A DNA stretch of 64,000 nt. Origin: Ructibacterium sp965146665. Lineage in GTDB: Bacteria; Bacillota; Clostridia; Monoglobales; Monoglobaceae. The stretch covers positions 28,576 through 92,575 of the forward strand of contig CBCTHE010000012.1 in NCBI GenBank assembly GCA_965146665.1, in the 5' to 3' direction. Below, piece by piece: positions 34,888 to 43,206 of this stretch (the stretch's first letter is position 1; the number at the start of each line of letters is the position of its first letter). A program made the translations under genes and the position numbers. Under the pieces are notes generated by a model. That model saw only the letters and a list, made by a program, of their open reading frames with translations, was not told where the DNA came from and ran no database searches.

Positions 34888-35268
34888 ATGTCATTAGCTG
34901 AAGCTCTGGGTGAAGGTTTGCAGGTTACCGTCATCGGCCTGATCATCGTCTTTTCTGTTCTAATCATACTGATGCTGGTCATGATGCTGATGAAGGTCAT
35001 CTTCTATAAGCCGCAAAACGACGCGAAAACAGCACAGAAGCCGCCCGCACCGGCACCGGTTCCTGTATCTGCCGCGCCTGCTCCCGCGTCCGCTGTGAAA
35101 AACAGCATGGACGAAGGCGAGCTTGTGGCTGTTCTCACCGCCGCAATCGCGGCGAGTCTGAACACCTCTACCTATCATTTGAATATCAAGTCCTATAGAA
35201 GAATTGAAAACACCTCGCCCGCCTGGAACAAGGCCGGCTTGAGAGACGTCATTGACGCAAGATTTTAA
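34888..35268 (+). CDS. OadG family protein (decarboxylase delta/gamma-type membrane subunit)
   Basis: 126 residues: one N-terminal membrane helix (about 12-36, VTVIGLIIVFSVLIILMLVM), a Pro/Ala linker (PAPAPVPVSAAPAPAS), and a C-terminal segment with LVAVLTAAIAASLNTST and the tail SPAWNKAGLRDVIDARF. This is the OadG/MmdD layout, which assembles the soluble carboxyltransferase with the membrane beta subunit. GAAAGGAG precedes the ATG. Spaced 24 bases after mmdA and 12 before the biotin carrier. Confidence 0.88.
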   Translation: MSLAEALGEGLQVTVIGLIIVFSVLIILMLVMMLMKVIFYKPQNDAKTAQKPPAPAPVPVSAAPAPASAVKNSMDEGELVAVLTAAIAASLNTSTYHLNIKSYRRIENTSPAWNKAGLRDVIDARF

Positions 35269-35280
35269 GGAGGAATATCC

Positions 35281-35661
35281 ATGAGAAAATTTATTATCAA
35301 TGTAAATGGCAATTCTTATGAAGTTGAAGTTGAAGAGGTCGGCGGCGCGCCTTCTGCTGCTCCCGCGCCTAAGGCGGCTCCCAAAGCCGCAGCACCCGCA
35401 CCTGCTCCCAAGGCCGCACCGGCGCCTGCCGCCGCACCGCCCGCAGGCGCAGCCAATGTCACCGCTCCCATGCCCGGCAACATCGTATCCGTCAAGGTCA
35501 AGATCGGCGATACCGTCAACTCCGGCGATGTTCTCTGCGTGCTGGAAGCTATGAAAATGGAAAATGAGATCATGGCTCCCAAGGCTGGTAAAGTGGTGGC
35601 AGTCAGCACCTCCGCCGGCAGCACCGTAAACACGGGCGACGTCCTGGTTTCCCTCGGCTAA
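35281..35661 (+). CDS. Biotin carboxyl carrier protein (decarboxylase gamma / 1.3S-like)
   Basis: 126 residues. A short N-terminal assembly segment, a flexible Ala/Pro linker (about residues 24-58) and a C-terminal biotinyl domain with the modification motif EAMKMENE (lysine near 93) flanked by PMPGNIVSVKV and GDVLVSLG. It carries CO2 on biotin between carboxyltransferase and membrane subunit. TTAAGGAGG precedes the ATG. It is the only biotinyl domain in the operon, so it probably serves both MmdA and the OadA-like enzyme. Confidence 0.95.
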   Translation: MRKFIINVNGNSYEVEVEEVGGAPSAAPAPKAAPKAAAPAPAPKAAPAPAAAPPAGAANVTAPMPGNIVSVKVKIGDTVNSGDVLCVLEAMKMENEIMAPKAGKVVAVSTSAGSTVNTGDVLVSLG

Positions 35662-35703
35662 TCCTGCGGGATTCGGCCCTACATTTGACGAAAGGGTGAT
35701 ATT

Positions 35704-36978
35704 GTGTTACAAAGTTTTCTCGACTTTTTGAGCAGCACAGGCATAGCCGCGCTCATTGCCAACGCCAAGGACGCACTTTCCAGCGGTCTCTCTGGCTTTG
35801 ACCAGCTCATTGGTGTGATCGGCACCCCGATTATGATCATCATTGCCTGTGTTCTCCTCTATCTGGCTATTGTGAAGAAGTTTGAGCCTCTGCTTCTGCT
35901 TCCCATCGCCTTTGGCGTGCTTCTTTCCAATCTGCCGATGTTTGCAAATTCCGGCGCGATCATGATGCACACGGAATTCTTTACCGATCCCGCCTTTATG
36001 GTTAACGGGCATCTGGATATGCAGCGTATTTTCTCAGAGGGCGGTCTGCTCGACCTGCTGTACCTGGGGGTTAAGCTGGGTATCTATCCGCCGCTGATCT
36101 TCCTGGGTATCGGTGTCATGACCGACTTTGGCCCGTTGATTGCCAATCCCAAAAGCATTATCCTGGGCGCCGCGGCACAGGTTGGGGTGTTTCTCACCTT
36201 CCTTGGCGCACTGGTATTGGGGGCCTGTATCCCGGCGATTAACTTCGGCGTCAAGGAGGCCGCTTCCATTGGTATCATCGGCGGCGCGGACGGCCCCACG
36301 GCCATTTATGTCACCAAAACGCTGGCCCCGGCTCTGCTGCCGGCCATTGCCATTGCCGCCTATTCCTACATGGCGCTGATCCCGGTCATCCAGCCGCCGA
36401 TCATGAAAGCAATGACCACCAAAAAGGAGCGTCAGATTGTCATGGAACAGCTCCGCCCGGTCAGCAAGACCGAGAAGATTCTCTTCCCGATTATTGTTAC
36501 CATTGTGGTTGGTCTGATCATTCCTGACGCCGTCACTCTGGTCGGATGTCTAATGCTCGGCAACCTCGCAAAGGAAAGCGGCGTTGTGGAGCGTCTCACC
36601 AAGACCGCCCAGAACGGCCTGATGAATACCATCACCATCTTCCTTGGCCTGACTGTGGGCGCAACCGCAAAGGCGAGCACCTTCCTGACCGCAGAGACTC
36701 TGGGCATTGTCGTCCTCGGTCTGATTGCATTCTGCTTCAGCACAGCCGGCGGCCTGCTGCTGGGTAAAATCATGTGCAAGCTCACCGGCGGCAAGGTCAA
36801 TCCGCTGATCGGTTCTGCCGGCGTATCTGCTGTACCCATGGCTGCCCGAGTCTCTCAGACCGTCGGGCAAAAGGAAAATCCCTCCAACTTTCTGCTCATG
36901 CATGCCATGGGCCCGAATGTTGCGGGCGTTATCGGCAGCGCGGTTGCGGCCGGTGTGTTCCTGTCCATGTTCGCTTAA
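35704..36978 (+). CDS. oadB: Na+-translocating decarboxylase beta subunit
   Basis: 424-residue polytopic membrane protein with about nine to eleven helices. It decarboxylates carboxybiotin while exporting Na+. Family motifs: GVMTDFGPLIANPKSIILGAAAQ (in part), EAASIGIIGGADGPTAIYVT with the conserved aspartate/serine of the Na+ site, and the C-terminal GSAGVSAVPMAARVSQ plus LLMHAMGPNVAGVIGS. The start is GTG at 35704, eight bases after AAAGGGTG, 42 bases after the biotin carrier. OadB, MmdB and GcdB are similar, so the symbol names the family only. Confidence 0.94.
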   Translation: MLQSFLDFLSSTGIAALIANAKDALSSGLSGFDQLIGVIGTPIMIIIACVLLYLAIVKKFEPLLLLPIAFGVLLSNLPMFANSGAIMMHTEFFTDPAFMVNGHLDMQRIFSEGGLLDLLYLGVKLGIYPPLIFLGIGVMTDFGPLIANPKSIILGAAAQVGVFLTFLGALVLGACIPAINFGVKEAASIGIIGGADGPTAIYVTKTLAPALLPAIAIAAYSYMALIPVIQPPIMKAMTTKKERQIVMEQLRPVSKTEKILFPIIVTIVVGLIIPDAVTLVGCLMLGNLAKESGVVERLTKTAQNGLMNTITIFLGLTVGATAKASTFLTAETLGIVVLGLIAFCFSTAGGLLLGKIMCKLTGGKVNPLIGSAGVSAVPMAARVSQTVGQKENPSNFLLMHAMGPNVAGVIGSAVAAGVFLSMFA

Positions 36979-37018
36979 TCTTTTGACAATAATATAATTT
37001 ATAAAGGAGGTATTTTCT

Positions 37019-38416
37019 ATGGGTAAAGTAGGAATTACAGAAACCATATGCCGTGACGCGCATCAGTCCCTGATCGCCACCCGTATGACCACTGAAGAAA
37101 TGCTCCCGGCCCTGCCCCTGATGGACAAAGCCGGTTATCATGCCCTGGAGGTATGGGGCGGCGCCACCTTTGACGCCTGCCTGCGCTTCCTGAACGAGGA
37201 CCCCTGGGAAAGACTGCGGAAAATCAGAGCCGCCGCTCCCAACTCCAAACTGCAGATGCTGTTCCGGGGCCAGAACGTCTTGGGCTACCGCCATTATGCA
37301 GACGACGTGGTGGAGTACTTTGTTCAAAAATCCATTGCAAACGGTATTGACATCATCAGAATTTTTGACGCGCTGAACGATGTGCGTAATCTGCAGACTG
37401 CAATCAATGCCACAAAAAAAGAAGGCGGACACGTACAGGCCGCCATCTCTTACACCATCAGTCCGGTACACAACAATGAGTTTTTCGTCAAGCTGGCGAA
37501 GGAATACGCGGACTGCGGCGCGGACTCCATCTGTATCAAGGACATGGCCGGTCTGCTGACCCCGTATAACGCCTATGACCTGGTAAAACAGCTGAAAAAG
37601 GCTGTAAAAGTTCCGCTGGAGCTCCACACCCACTATACCAGCGGCGTCGCTTCCATGACCTATCTGAAAGCCATTGAGGCGGGCATTGACGTTGTGGACT
37701 GCGCCCTGTCTCCCATGGCGCTGGGCACCTCCCAGCCCCCCACGGAGCCGCTGGTTGCGACCCTGCAGGGCACGGAATATGACACCGGCATGGATCTTGA
37801 TGTATTGGCCGAAATCGCCGAATACTTCAAGCCTCTGCGTGAAAAGTATCTTGCGAGCGGCCTCATGAGCACCAAGGTGCTGGGCGTGGACATCAATACC
37901 CTCAAGTACCAGGTTCCCGGCGGTATGCTCTCCAACCTCGTGTCCCAGCTGAAACAGCAGGGCAAGGAGGATAAACTGGACGAAGTGCTCAAAGAGGTTC
38001 CGCGGGTCCGTGAAGATCTGGGATATCCGCCTCTTGTCACCCCGACCAGCCAGATTGTCGGCACGCAGGCTGTCCTGAATGTCATTATGGGCGAGCGCTA
38101 CAAGATGGTATCCAAGGAGACCAAGGGCATCTGCAAAGGCGAGTATGGCCGGACTCCTGTCCCCATTAAGGACGAATTCCGGAAAAAGATCATTGGGGAC
38201 GAAAAGGCCATCACCTGCCGTCCTGCTGACCTGCTCAAGCCCGAGCTTGAAAGACTCAAAAAGGAGTGCGCTGAATGGGTGGAACAGCCAGAGGACGTTC
38301 TCTCCTATGCACTGTTCGACCAGGTGGCTGTCAAGTTCTTTGAACAGCGCCGCGCGGCAAAATACAAGGTTGACAAAGATATGGTGGACATGGAGGAAAA
38401 GACCCATTATATCTGA
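37019..38416 (+). CDS. oadA: Oxaloacetate decarboxylase alpha / pyruvate carboxyltransferase (5S-like, no biotin domain)
   Basis: 465-residue HMGL-like TIM-barrel carboxyltransferase that exchanges CO2 between oxaloacetate/pyruvate and carboxybiotin. Motifs: ETICRDAHQSLIATRM (metal-binding D and Q), ALEVWGGATFDACLRFL, KDMAGLLTPYNAYDL with the carbamylated-lysine-type site, and LHTHYTSGVA (metal His pair). The PYC_OADA helical domain follows from about 300. The protein ends without a biotinyl domain, unlike classical OadA (about 590 residues), as in transcarboxylase 5S. AAGGAGG sits before the ATG. Last gene before a strong terminator. Confidence 0.93.
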   Translation: MGKVGITETICRDAHQSLIATRMTTEEMLPALPLMDKAGYHALEVWGGATFDACLRFLNEDPWERLRKIRAAAPNSKLQMLFRGQNVLGYRHYADDVVEYFVQKSIANGIDIIRIFDALNDVRNLQTAINATKKEGGHVQAAISYTISPVHNNEFFVKLAKEYADCGADSICIKDMAGLLTPYNAYDLVKQLKKAVKVPLELHTHYTSGVASMTYLKAIEAGIDVVDCALSPMALGTSQPPTEPLVATLQGTEYDTGMDLDVLAEIAEYFKPLREKYLASGLMSTKVLGVDINTLKYQVPGGMLSNLVSQLKQQGKEDKLDEVLKEVPRVREDLGYPPLVTPTSQIVGTQAVLNVIMGERYKMVSKETKGICKGEYGRTPVPIKDEFRKKIIGDEKAITCRPADLLKPELERLKKECAEWVEQPEDVLSYALFDQVAVKFFEQRRAAKYKVDKDMVDMEEKTHYI

Positions 38417-38432
38417 TACATCTGTCTGCTTC

Positions 38433-38466
38433 AAAACCGGCACAGCTATGGCTGTGCCGGTTTTTT
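38433..38466 (+). terminator. Terminator of the decarboxylase operon
   Basis: AAAACCGGCACAG and CTGTGCCGGTTTTTT around CTATGG. Confidence 0.9.
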
Positions 38467-38541
38467 GTCATTCAATTCTCATTTATCTATCATGAACAAA
38501 AATACTTTCTCCCCAAATGTATACTTATTATATTTTATCGG

Positions 38542-38570
38542 TTTACATTTGTGTGATTTTATGCTATACT
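38542..38570 (+). promoter_or_regulatory. Promoter of bioY
   Basis: TTTACA and TATACT with a 17-base spacer, about 37 bases before bioY. I do not see an obvious BirA operator. Confidence 0.7.
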
Positions 38571-38607
38571 TTTCCTATCAACTTTATAACATTTGGAGGT
38601 TATTTGC

Positions 38608-39165
38608 ATGAAACAGTCTTCCTTTACCCCGCAGGCACTTTGTCTGTGCGCCCTGTTCACCGCGCTTATTGCTGTGGGGGCGTTTTTGCGCATTCCCCTG
38701 CCCCTGATCCCCTTCACCCTGCAAACTCTGTTCATTATGCTGTCCGGCCTTTTGCTGGGCAAAAAATGGGCTCCTGTCAGCTGCGCTGTTTATCTTGTGC
38801 TTGGGCTGGCTGGGCTCCCGATCTTCACGCAGGGCGGAGGAATCGGCTATGTCCTAAAGCCCACCTTTGGCTATTTGCTCGGCTTTATCGCCGGCGCCTG
38901 GGTCATTGGCGCGCTTGCCGGAAAAAATGCCGGATACCGCCGTTTGCTTCTGGCGTGTTTTGCCGGGCTGGCTGTGATCTATTTGTTTGGTACCGTATAC
39001 TATTATCTGCTCTCCGCCTGTTATCTGGGCAAGCGTGTCGCAGTCTGGCCCATGCTGGTGAGCTGTGTACTAACCACCCTGCCGGGAGACATTCTCCTTG
39101 CGCTTGGAGCGTCCTTCCTCTCCCTCCGCCTTCGCCCTCATTTGCACGCGTCAAGGTTCAGATGA
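38608..39165 (+). CDS. bioY: Biotin transporter BioY
   Basis: 185-residue S component of the energy-coupling-factor biotin transporter, about six membrane helices. The family signature appears as ALFTALIAVGAFLRIPLPLIPFTLQTLF (in part) at the N-terminus, then LLLGKKWAPVSCAVYLVLGLAGLPIF and GPTFGY-like KPTFGYLLGFI. GGAGG is nine bases before the ATG at 38608; a GTG-type start five codons upstream is less likely. It directly follows the biotin-dependent decarboxylase operon, whose carrier needs biotin. No ECF ATPase genes are in the window. Confidence 0.93.
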   Translation: MKQSSFTPQALCLCALFTALIAVGAFLRIPLPLIPFTLQTLFIMLSGLLLGKKWAPVSCAVYLVLGLAGLPIFTQGGGIGYVLKPTFGYLLGFIAGAWVIGALAGKNAGYRRLLLACFAGLAVIYLFGTVYYYLLSACYLGKRVAVWPMLVSCVLTTLPGDILLALGASFLSLRLRPHLHASRFR

Positions 39166-39275
39166 AGCTTGCAATTTTATGGCCGTTGGTATAAAATAGA
39201 AAAAGCGGAAACCCACGCTGGATTTCCCTGTGCTGGCATCTGCCGTAAAATTTTCAAAAAAGAGGTGTATGAGAA

Positions 39276-39857
39276 ATGAAAAAAGTACTGCTGCTGGGAG
39301 ATTCTATCCGCATGGGATATCAGACTTATGTAAAAGAACTGCTGGACGGGGTTTGTGACGTTTATTTTTCAGAGGATAACGGACGTTTCGCCTCCTATAC
39401 GCTGTGGCAGGCCAATCAGATGTTCAAAACTCATGGTGCATTTGACGTAGTTCATTGGAACAATGGCTACTGGGATATGAACATAGAGTCTCCCATGACG
39501 GAACCGCTTCATCCTATTCCGGAATACCTCCATTTTCTCAAACGAATTATTCAGGAGGTACGCAGAAACGGGGCAAAGCTTATCTTTGCCGCCACGACAC
39601 CGATCTATGAGCCCGGTTCCTCCGCCGATAACACCGGAACCGGAGCAGAGCTTCGCTATTCCAATGACTGGGTCTGCGCATATAATAAAGCGGCTGTAGA
39701 ACTGATGGCACAGGAAGGCATTCCGGTCAATGACCTGTACACTCTCATGCTTCAAGGAGACCGCTGTTACAAATGCCCTGATCTGCTTCATCTGACCGAA
39801 GAGGGCTCCAGACTCTGTGCCCGGCAGGCCGCAGACATGATTCAGGCACTGCTGTAA
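39276..39857 (+). CDS. SGNH/GDSL hydrolase family protein
   Basis: 193 residues with the SGNH esterase blocks: block I LLLGDSIRMGYQ (nucleophile S10 in GDS), a block III-like HWNNGYWDM near 65-73, and a block V-like CPDLLHLTEEGSRL in which D and H complete the triad (about 169-182). No signal peptide, so cytoplasmic. Likely an acetyl- or acyl-esterase acting on carbohydrates; substrate unknown. It precedes an IS256 remnant and a convergent GH99-like gene, with which it may once have been linked. Confidence 0.82.
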   Translation: MKKVLLLGDSIRMGYQTYVKELLDGVCDVYFSEDNGRFASYTLWQANQMFKTHGAFDVVHWNNGYWDMNIESPMTEPLHPIPEYLHFLKRIIQEVRRNGAKLIFAATTPIYEPGSSADNTGTGAELRYSNDWVCAYNKAAVELMAQEGIPVNDLYTLMLQGDRCYKCPDLLHLTEEGSRLCARQAADMIQALL

Positions 39858-39858
39858 C

Positions 39859-40074
39859 GCAGGTTAAGGCATCCAAGGCTTTTGCCTCGTCAGGGACTTG
39901 ATAGATGTCTTGAATAATTGGAAACAGCTTCCGATCTTTGTCCGGGACATATTTCAAGGTGTTGCGCACACGGCGGACGAGGCAGCACTGGTATTCCATC
40001 CAAGGAAACGGCGCTGCGGTTGCCTCTTTCATGCCCGTGAGACTATCTGCGCACAGAATCAGGATGTATTGCCA
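39859..40074 (-). pseudogene. IS256-family transposase fragment
   Basis: On the minus strand the frame YILILCADSLTGMKEATAA, then FPWMEYQCC, VRNTLKYVPDKDRK and DIYQVPDEAKALDAL matches the DDE region of mutator-type (IS256) transposases. It includes the ADGLTGF-like aspartate motif and the VRNTLKYV helix. Only about 70 codons survive, with no start, no terminal repeats and no remaining domains. It is a relic lying between the SGNH and GH99-like genes. Confidence 0.8.
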
Positions 40075-40150
40075 TGCTGCTGCCGAAACGACTGCTGACC
40101 TGCTTGCTCCTGCACCCGTTTCGGCAGTCTTCATGTCTGCGTGTGCGGAC

Positions 40151-41302
40151 TTATCGCGGCTCAAATGCTCGTCCATAACCGCTCCCATAAATCCCCTGTA
40201 AAAACGTATCTCTGACGGCTTCCAGATAGCCGTATCCATATAAATCATCCGGCTCCAGATAGCTTCCCTCAGTCCATTCGTTCCAGCTATTGACTGTAAT
40301 CAGCGGCACATTTGTTTTTCCGGCATCCACAAATTTTTTGGCCTCTTGAAAAGCCTGTTTTACGATTTCCGGCGGATTGTTTTTCAGAATACCGGGCTTC
40401 AGTCCATGGTGCCTGGGGTTATTATCCCAGCCAATGGAAACATGCGGGTAATATGGAATCTTGCTGTGCTCTGCCACATAGTTCCAGACTTCCGCAACTC
40501 TGGGTATTATTTTTTCATAGTCGGTATCAATATCAATAAAGTGTACATATTGATAGTGCGTCAGGGAGTCAAAGCCCAGATCAACAGCCATTTTCAGGGT
40601 ATCAAAGAACACCGGATTATCCACTCCGCTGAGATTTGTTTTGATCCGGCCGCGGAGCGTCGTCTGGATATTTACGCCAGGCAGTCCCGCGCGCAGGCAT
40701 CTTTCCCTAAAATTCTCCAGAGCCTTTTTTACCTTATCAGGCCCGCCAAGCCCCAAAAGCAGGTTGGAGAGCTCATAAATGCAGAATACGGGTTTTCCAG
40801 CAATTCTATAATAGTTCGGCAGTGAAAAATAGCGCTCAATGACATACTGTGTTGCACACTGAAATTCATACGCGGAATGGGTGCCGCGGTATAGAATGTC
40901 TGATACATGGTCCGCGTTCCTCTTATCCCATAGATAATTGACGTCGTGGTTTGCCCACATCAGATAAAAGGATATTTCCTGATTGTTTTCCGCCTGTAAA
41001 AAACCATCGGTCAGACAATTTTCCAAATAGGGCCGGTTATCATACCAATACCAGTCGTAAATAAAGGTGTTGACCCCATATCTGCATGCGGCGCGGATCT
41101 GCATCTCCATAATATCGGGGTTTGCCTCATTGACATATCCCCACAGCGGCCTGCGCGGCCACGCGTGGCCGTGAAATTTGGGTTCCGCCGCCATAACCGT
41201 CTGCCATTCTCCGAATCCCTTTTCCCAGAAAATCCGCGTCTTTTTTTCATCGCCTGTGTAAGCGGGCCATATATATGCCGCAACATCATAGTTCTGTTTC
41301 AT
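40151..41302 (-). CDS. GH99-like / WbsX family glycan-processing protein
   Basis: 383 residues from the ATG at 41302 (AAAGGAATC precedes it; an earlier ATG at 41326 lacks a site). It opens with DVAAYIWPAYTGDEKKTRIFW and includes GVNTFIYDWYWYDNRPYLE, SFYLMWANHDVNYLW, and near the end PLITVNSWNEWTEGSYLEPD, which matches the (beta/alpha)8 domain of glycosyltransferase WbsX/glycoside hydrolase family 99-like proteins. Acidic residues in WNEWTEG are in the family's active-site position. No signal peptide, so the substrate is intracellular or imported glycan. Convergent with the SGNH hydrolase. Confidence 0.8.
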   Translation of the reverse strand: MKQNYDVAAYIWPAYTGDEKKTRIFWEKGFGEWQTVMAAEPKFHGHAWPRRPLWGYVNEANPDIMEMQIRAACRYGVNTFIYDWYWYDNRPYLENCLTDGFLQAENNQEISFYLMWANHDVNYLWDKRNADHVSDILYRGTHSAYEFQCATQYVIERYFSLPNYYRIAGKPVFCIYELSNLLLGLGGPDKVKKALENFRERCLRAGLPGVNIQTTLRGRIKTNLSGVDNPVFFDTLKMAVDLGFDSLTHYQYVHFIDIDTDYEKIIPRVAEVWNYVAEHSKIPYYPHVSIGWDNNPRHHGLKPGILKNNPPEIVKQAFQEAKKFVDAGKTNVPLITVNSWNEWTEGSYLEPDDLYGYGYLEAVRDTFLQGIYGSGYGRAFEPR

Positions 41303-41435
41303 GTGCCCGATTCCTTTCTGTACCATGCTAATTCATTACGCAAGGCATATTTTTCAACATATACAGCAACATTATAGCGATTCTTCATCATATTTGCAAT
41401 AGATGAATTTGTTTCTATTCTTTTGCAAAGAGGGC

Positions 41436-41464
41436 TTGCAACCTGCATGGATTTCCGGTATAAT
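41436..41464 (+). promoter_or_regulatory. Promoter of the DUF1846 gene
   Basis: TTGCAA and TATAAT with 17 bases between, about 40 bases upstream of the start. Confidence 0.7.
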
Positions 41465-41502
41465 AGTTTGGAGAAAATTTTGTTTGGAAGAGGTGCCAGC
41501 CA

Positions 41503-42999
41503 ATGTCAATGATTGGATTTGATAATGAGAAATACCTGCGTATGCAGTCAGAACACATCCGGGAACGGATTTCACAATTCGGCGGAAAGCTCTATCTTGA
41601 GTTTGGCGGAAAGCTGTTTGATGACTTTCATGCTTCGCGGGTCCTGCCCGGGTTTCAGCCGGACAGCAAGCTTCGGATGCTGCTCCAGTTAAAGGAGCGG
41701 GTAGAAATTGTCATTGCCATCAACACGGCTGACATAGAAAAAAATAAATTGCGGGGCGATCTCGGCATCACCTATGATTTGGATGTGATCCGCCTGATTG
41801 ACTGTTTCCGTACCATCGGTCTTTATGTGGGCAGCGTAGTCATGACCCAATTCCAGGGCCAGCCCACGGCCGAGGCTTTTCAAAAACGCCTGGAATCTCT
41901 TGGCGTCCGGGTCTACCGGCACTATCCCATTGACGGCTATCCATCTGATATTGCCAAGATCGTCAGCGACGAGGGCTATGGCAAAAACGAATACATTGAA
42001 ACCACGCGGGAGCTTGTGGTAGTCACTGCTCCGGGTCCAGGCAGCGGCAAAATGGCCACCTGTCTCTCCCAGCTTTACCATGACCACAAACGGGGAATCC
42101 AGGCGGGCTATGCCAAGTTTGAAACCTTTCCCATCTGGAACATCCCGCTCCAGCACCCGGTCAATCTGGCTTATGAGGCGGCGACTGCTGACCTGAATGA
42201 TGTCAATATGATCGACCCATTTCACCTGGAGGCCTATGGCAAGACCACCGTAAATTACAACAGGGATGTGGAAATTTTTCCAGTTGTGACAGCCATGTTT
42301 GAAAAGATAGTTGGGGCATGCCCGTACAAATCCCCAACGGATATGGGGGTCAATATGGCAGGGAACTGTATCGTTGATGATGAGGTTGTCTGCAAGGCCT
42401 CCTGCCAGGAGATCCTCCGGCGGTATTATACCGCGCTGTGTGACCAGCGCAAGGGACTCATTGACGAGGACGTCATCTACAAGCTTGAGCTGTTGATGAA
42501 AAAGGCGGGGATCACCGTCCACGACCGTATGGTCACGGCACCAGCCCTGCAGAAGGCGGCGCTGACCGGAGCCCCGGCCGCGGCAATGCAGCTTCAGGAC
42601 GGAACCATGGTGACAGGCAAGACCTCGGATCTGCTGGGGGCCTCATCGGCTCTGCTGCTCAACGCGCTGAAGACTCTGGCCGGAATCAGAGACGAAATCC
42701 ACCTGATCTCACCGGTCATTATTGAACCCATACAACACCTGAAGGTTGACCACCTGGGCAACCGCAACCCGCGTCTTCACACAGATGAAGCCCTGATTGC
42801 GCTCTCCATCTGCGCCGCCACCGATCCTACCGCAGAGCTTGCCATGGAACAGCTCTATAAGCTCCGGGGCTGTGAGGTTCATTCCTCGGTTATTCTCTCC
42901 GCTGTGGATGAAAAGGTCTTTCGCCGTCTTGGTGTGAATCTGACCTGCGAACCCAGATACCAGGCCACAAACGACAACGATCAGAAGGACTTTGCGTAA
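41503..42999 (+). CDS. DUF1846 domain-containing protein
   Basis: 498 residues, the family's normal length. Recognisable family segments are the N-terminal GFDNEKYLRMQSEHIRERI, LEFGGKLFDDFHASRVLPGF, VVTAPGPGSGKMATCLSQLY (a P-loop-like GPGSGK) near 172-191, and HPVNLAYEAATADLNDVNMIDPFH. DUF1846 proteins are widespread in Firmicutes with an ATP-binding-like fold; the role is unestablished. AGAGGTG lies eight bases before the ATG. Monocistronic by its promoter and the GNAT fragment that follows. Confidence 0.88.
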   Translation: MSMIGFDNEKYLRMQSEHIRERISQFGGKLYLEFGGKLFDDFHASRVLPGFQPDSKLRMLLQLKERVEIVIAINTADIEKNKLRGDLGITYDLDVIRLIDCFRTIGLYVGSVVMTQFQGQPTAEAFQKRLESLGVRVYRHYPIDGYPSDIAKIVSDEGYGKNEYIETTRELVVVTAPGPGSGKMATCLSQLYHDHKRGIQAGYAKFETFPIWNIPLQHPVNLAYEAATADLNDVNMIDPFHLEAYGKTTVNYNRDVEIFPVVTAMFEKIVGACPYKSPTDMGVNMAGNCIVDDEVVCKASCQEILRRYYTALCDQRKGLIDEDVIYKLELLMKKAGITVHDRMVTAPALQKAALTGAPAAAMQLQDGTMVTGKTSDLLGASSALLLNALKTLAGIRDEIHLISPVIIEPIQHLKVDHLGNRNPRLHTDEALIALSICAATDPTAELAMEQLYKLRGCEVHSSVILSAVDEKVFRRLGVNLTCEPRYQATNDNDQKDFA

Positions 43000-43026
43000 T
43001 CCTGCCTGACAGGAAGGGGAACTGCC

Positions 43027-43128
43027 ATGATATTGGAAACAGAACGCTTACTGCTCCGCATCACCCTTGAGGATGCACCGGATATTTTTGCATATTGTAA
43101 GAATGAATGCAATGCCATTGTGAAATGA
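43027..43128 (+). pseudogene. GNAT acetyltransferase N-terminal fragment
   Basis: A ribosome binding site (GGAAGGGGAACTGCC) precedes an ATG encoding MILETERLLLRITLEDAPDI and then a short unrelated tail to a stop at codon 34. The start is the standard N-terminus of RimJ/RimL-type N-acetyltransferases (about 170 residues). The rest is deleted; a terminator follows at once. Confidence 0.7.
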
Positions 43129-43157
43129 CTTTTAAGATACTCTTTGTTAAAAATGAA

Positions 43158-43192
43158 ACACCTTTCTGCAGATCATACAGAAAGGTGTCCTT
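43158..43192. terminator. Intrinsic terminator, both strands
   Basis: ACACCTTTCTG and CAGAAAGGTGT around nine bases, followed by CCTTTTAA. It separates the GNAT fragment from the convergent EAL gene. Confidence 0.7.
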
Positions 43193-43206
43193 TTAACATC
43201 CAGGGC

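Noticed and set aside
36929..38443. 504-codon minus-strand frame
   Set aside because: Antisense to oadA, whose motifs and RBS are unambiguous.
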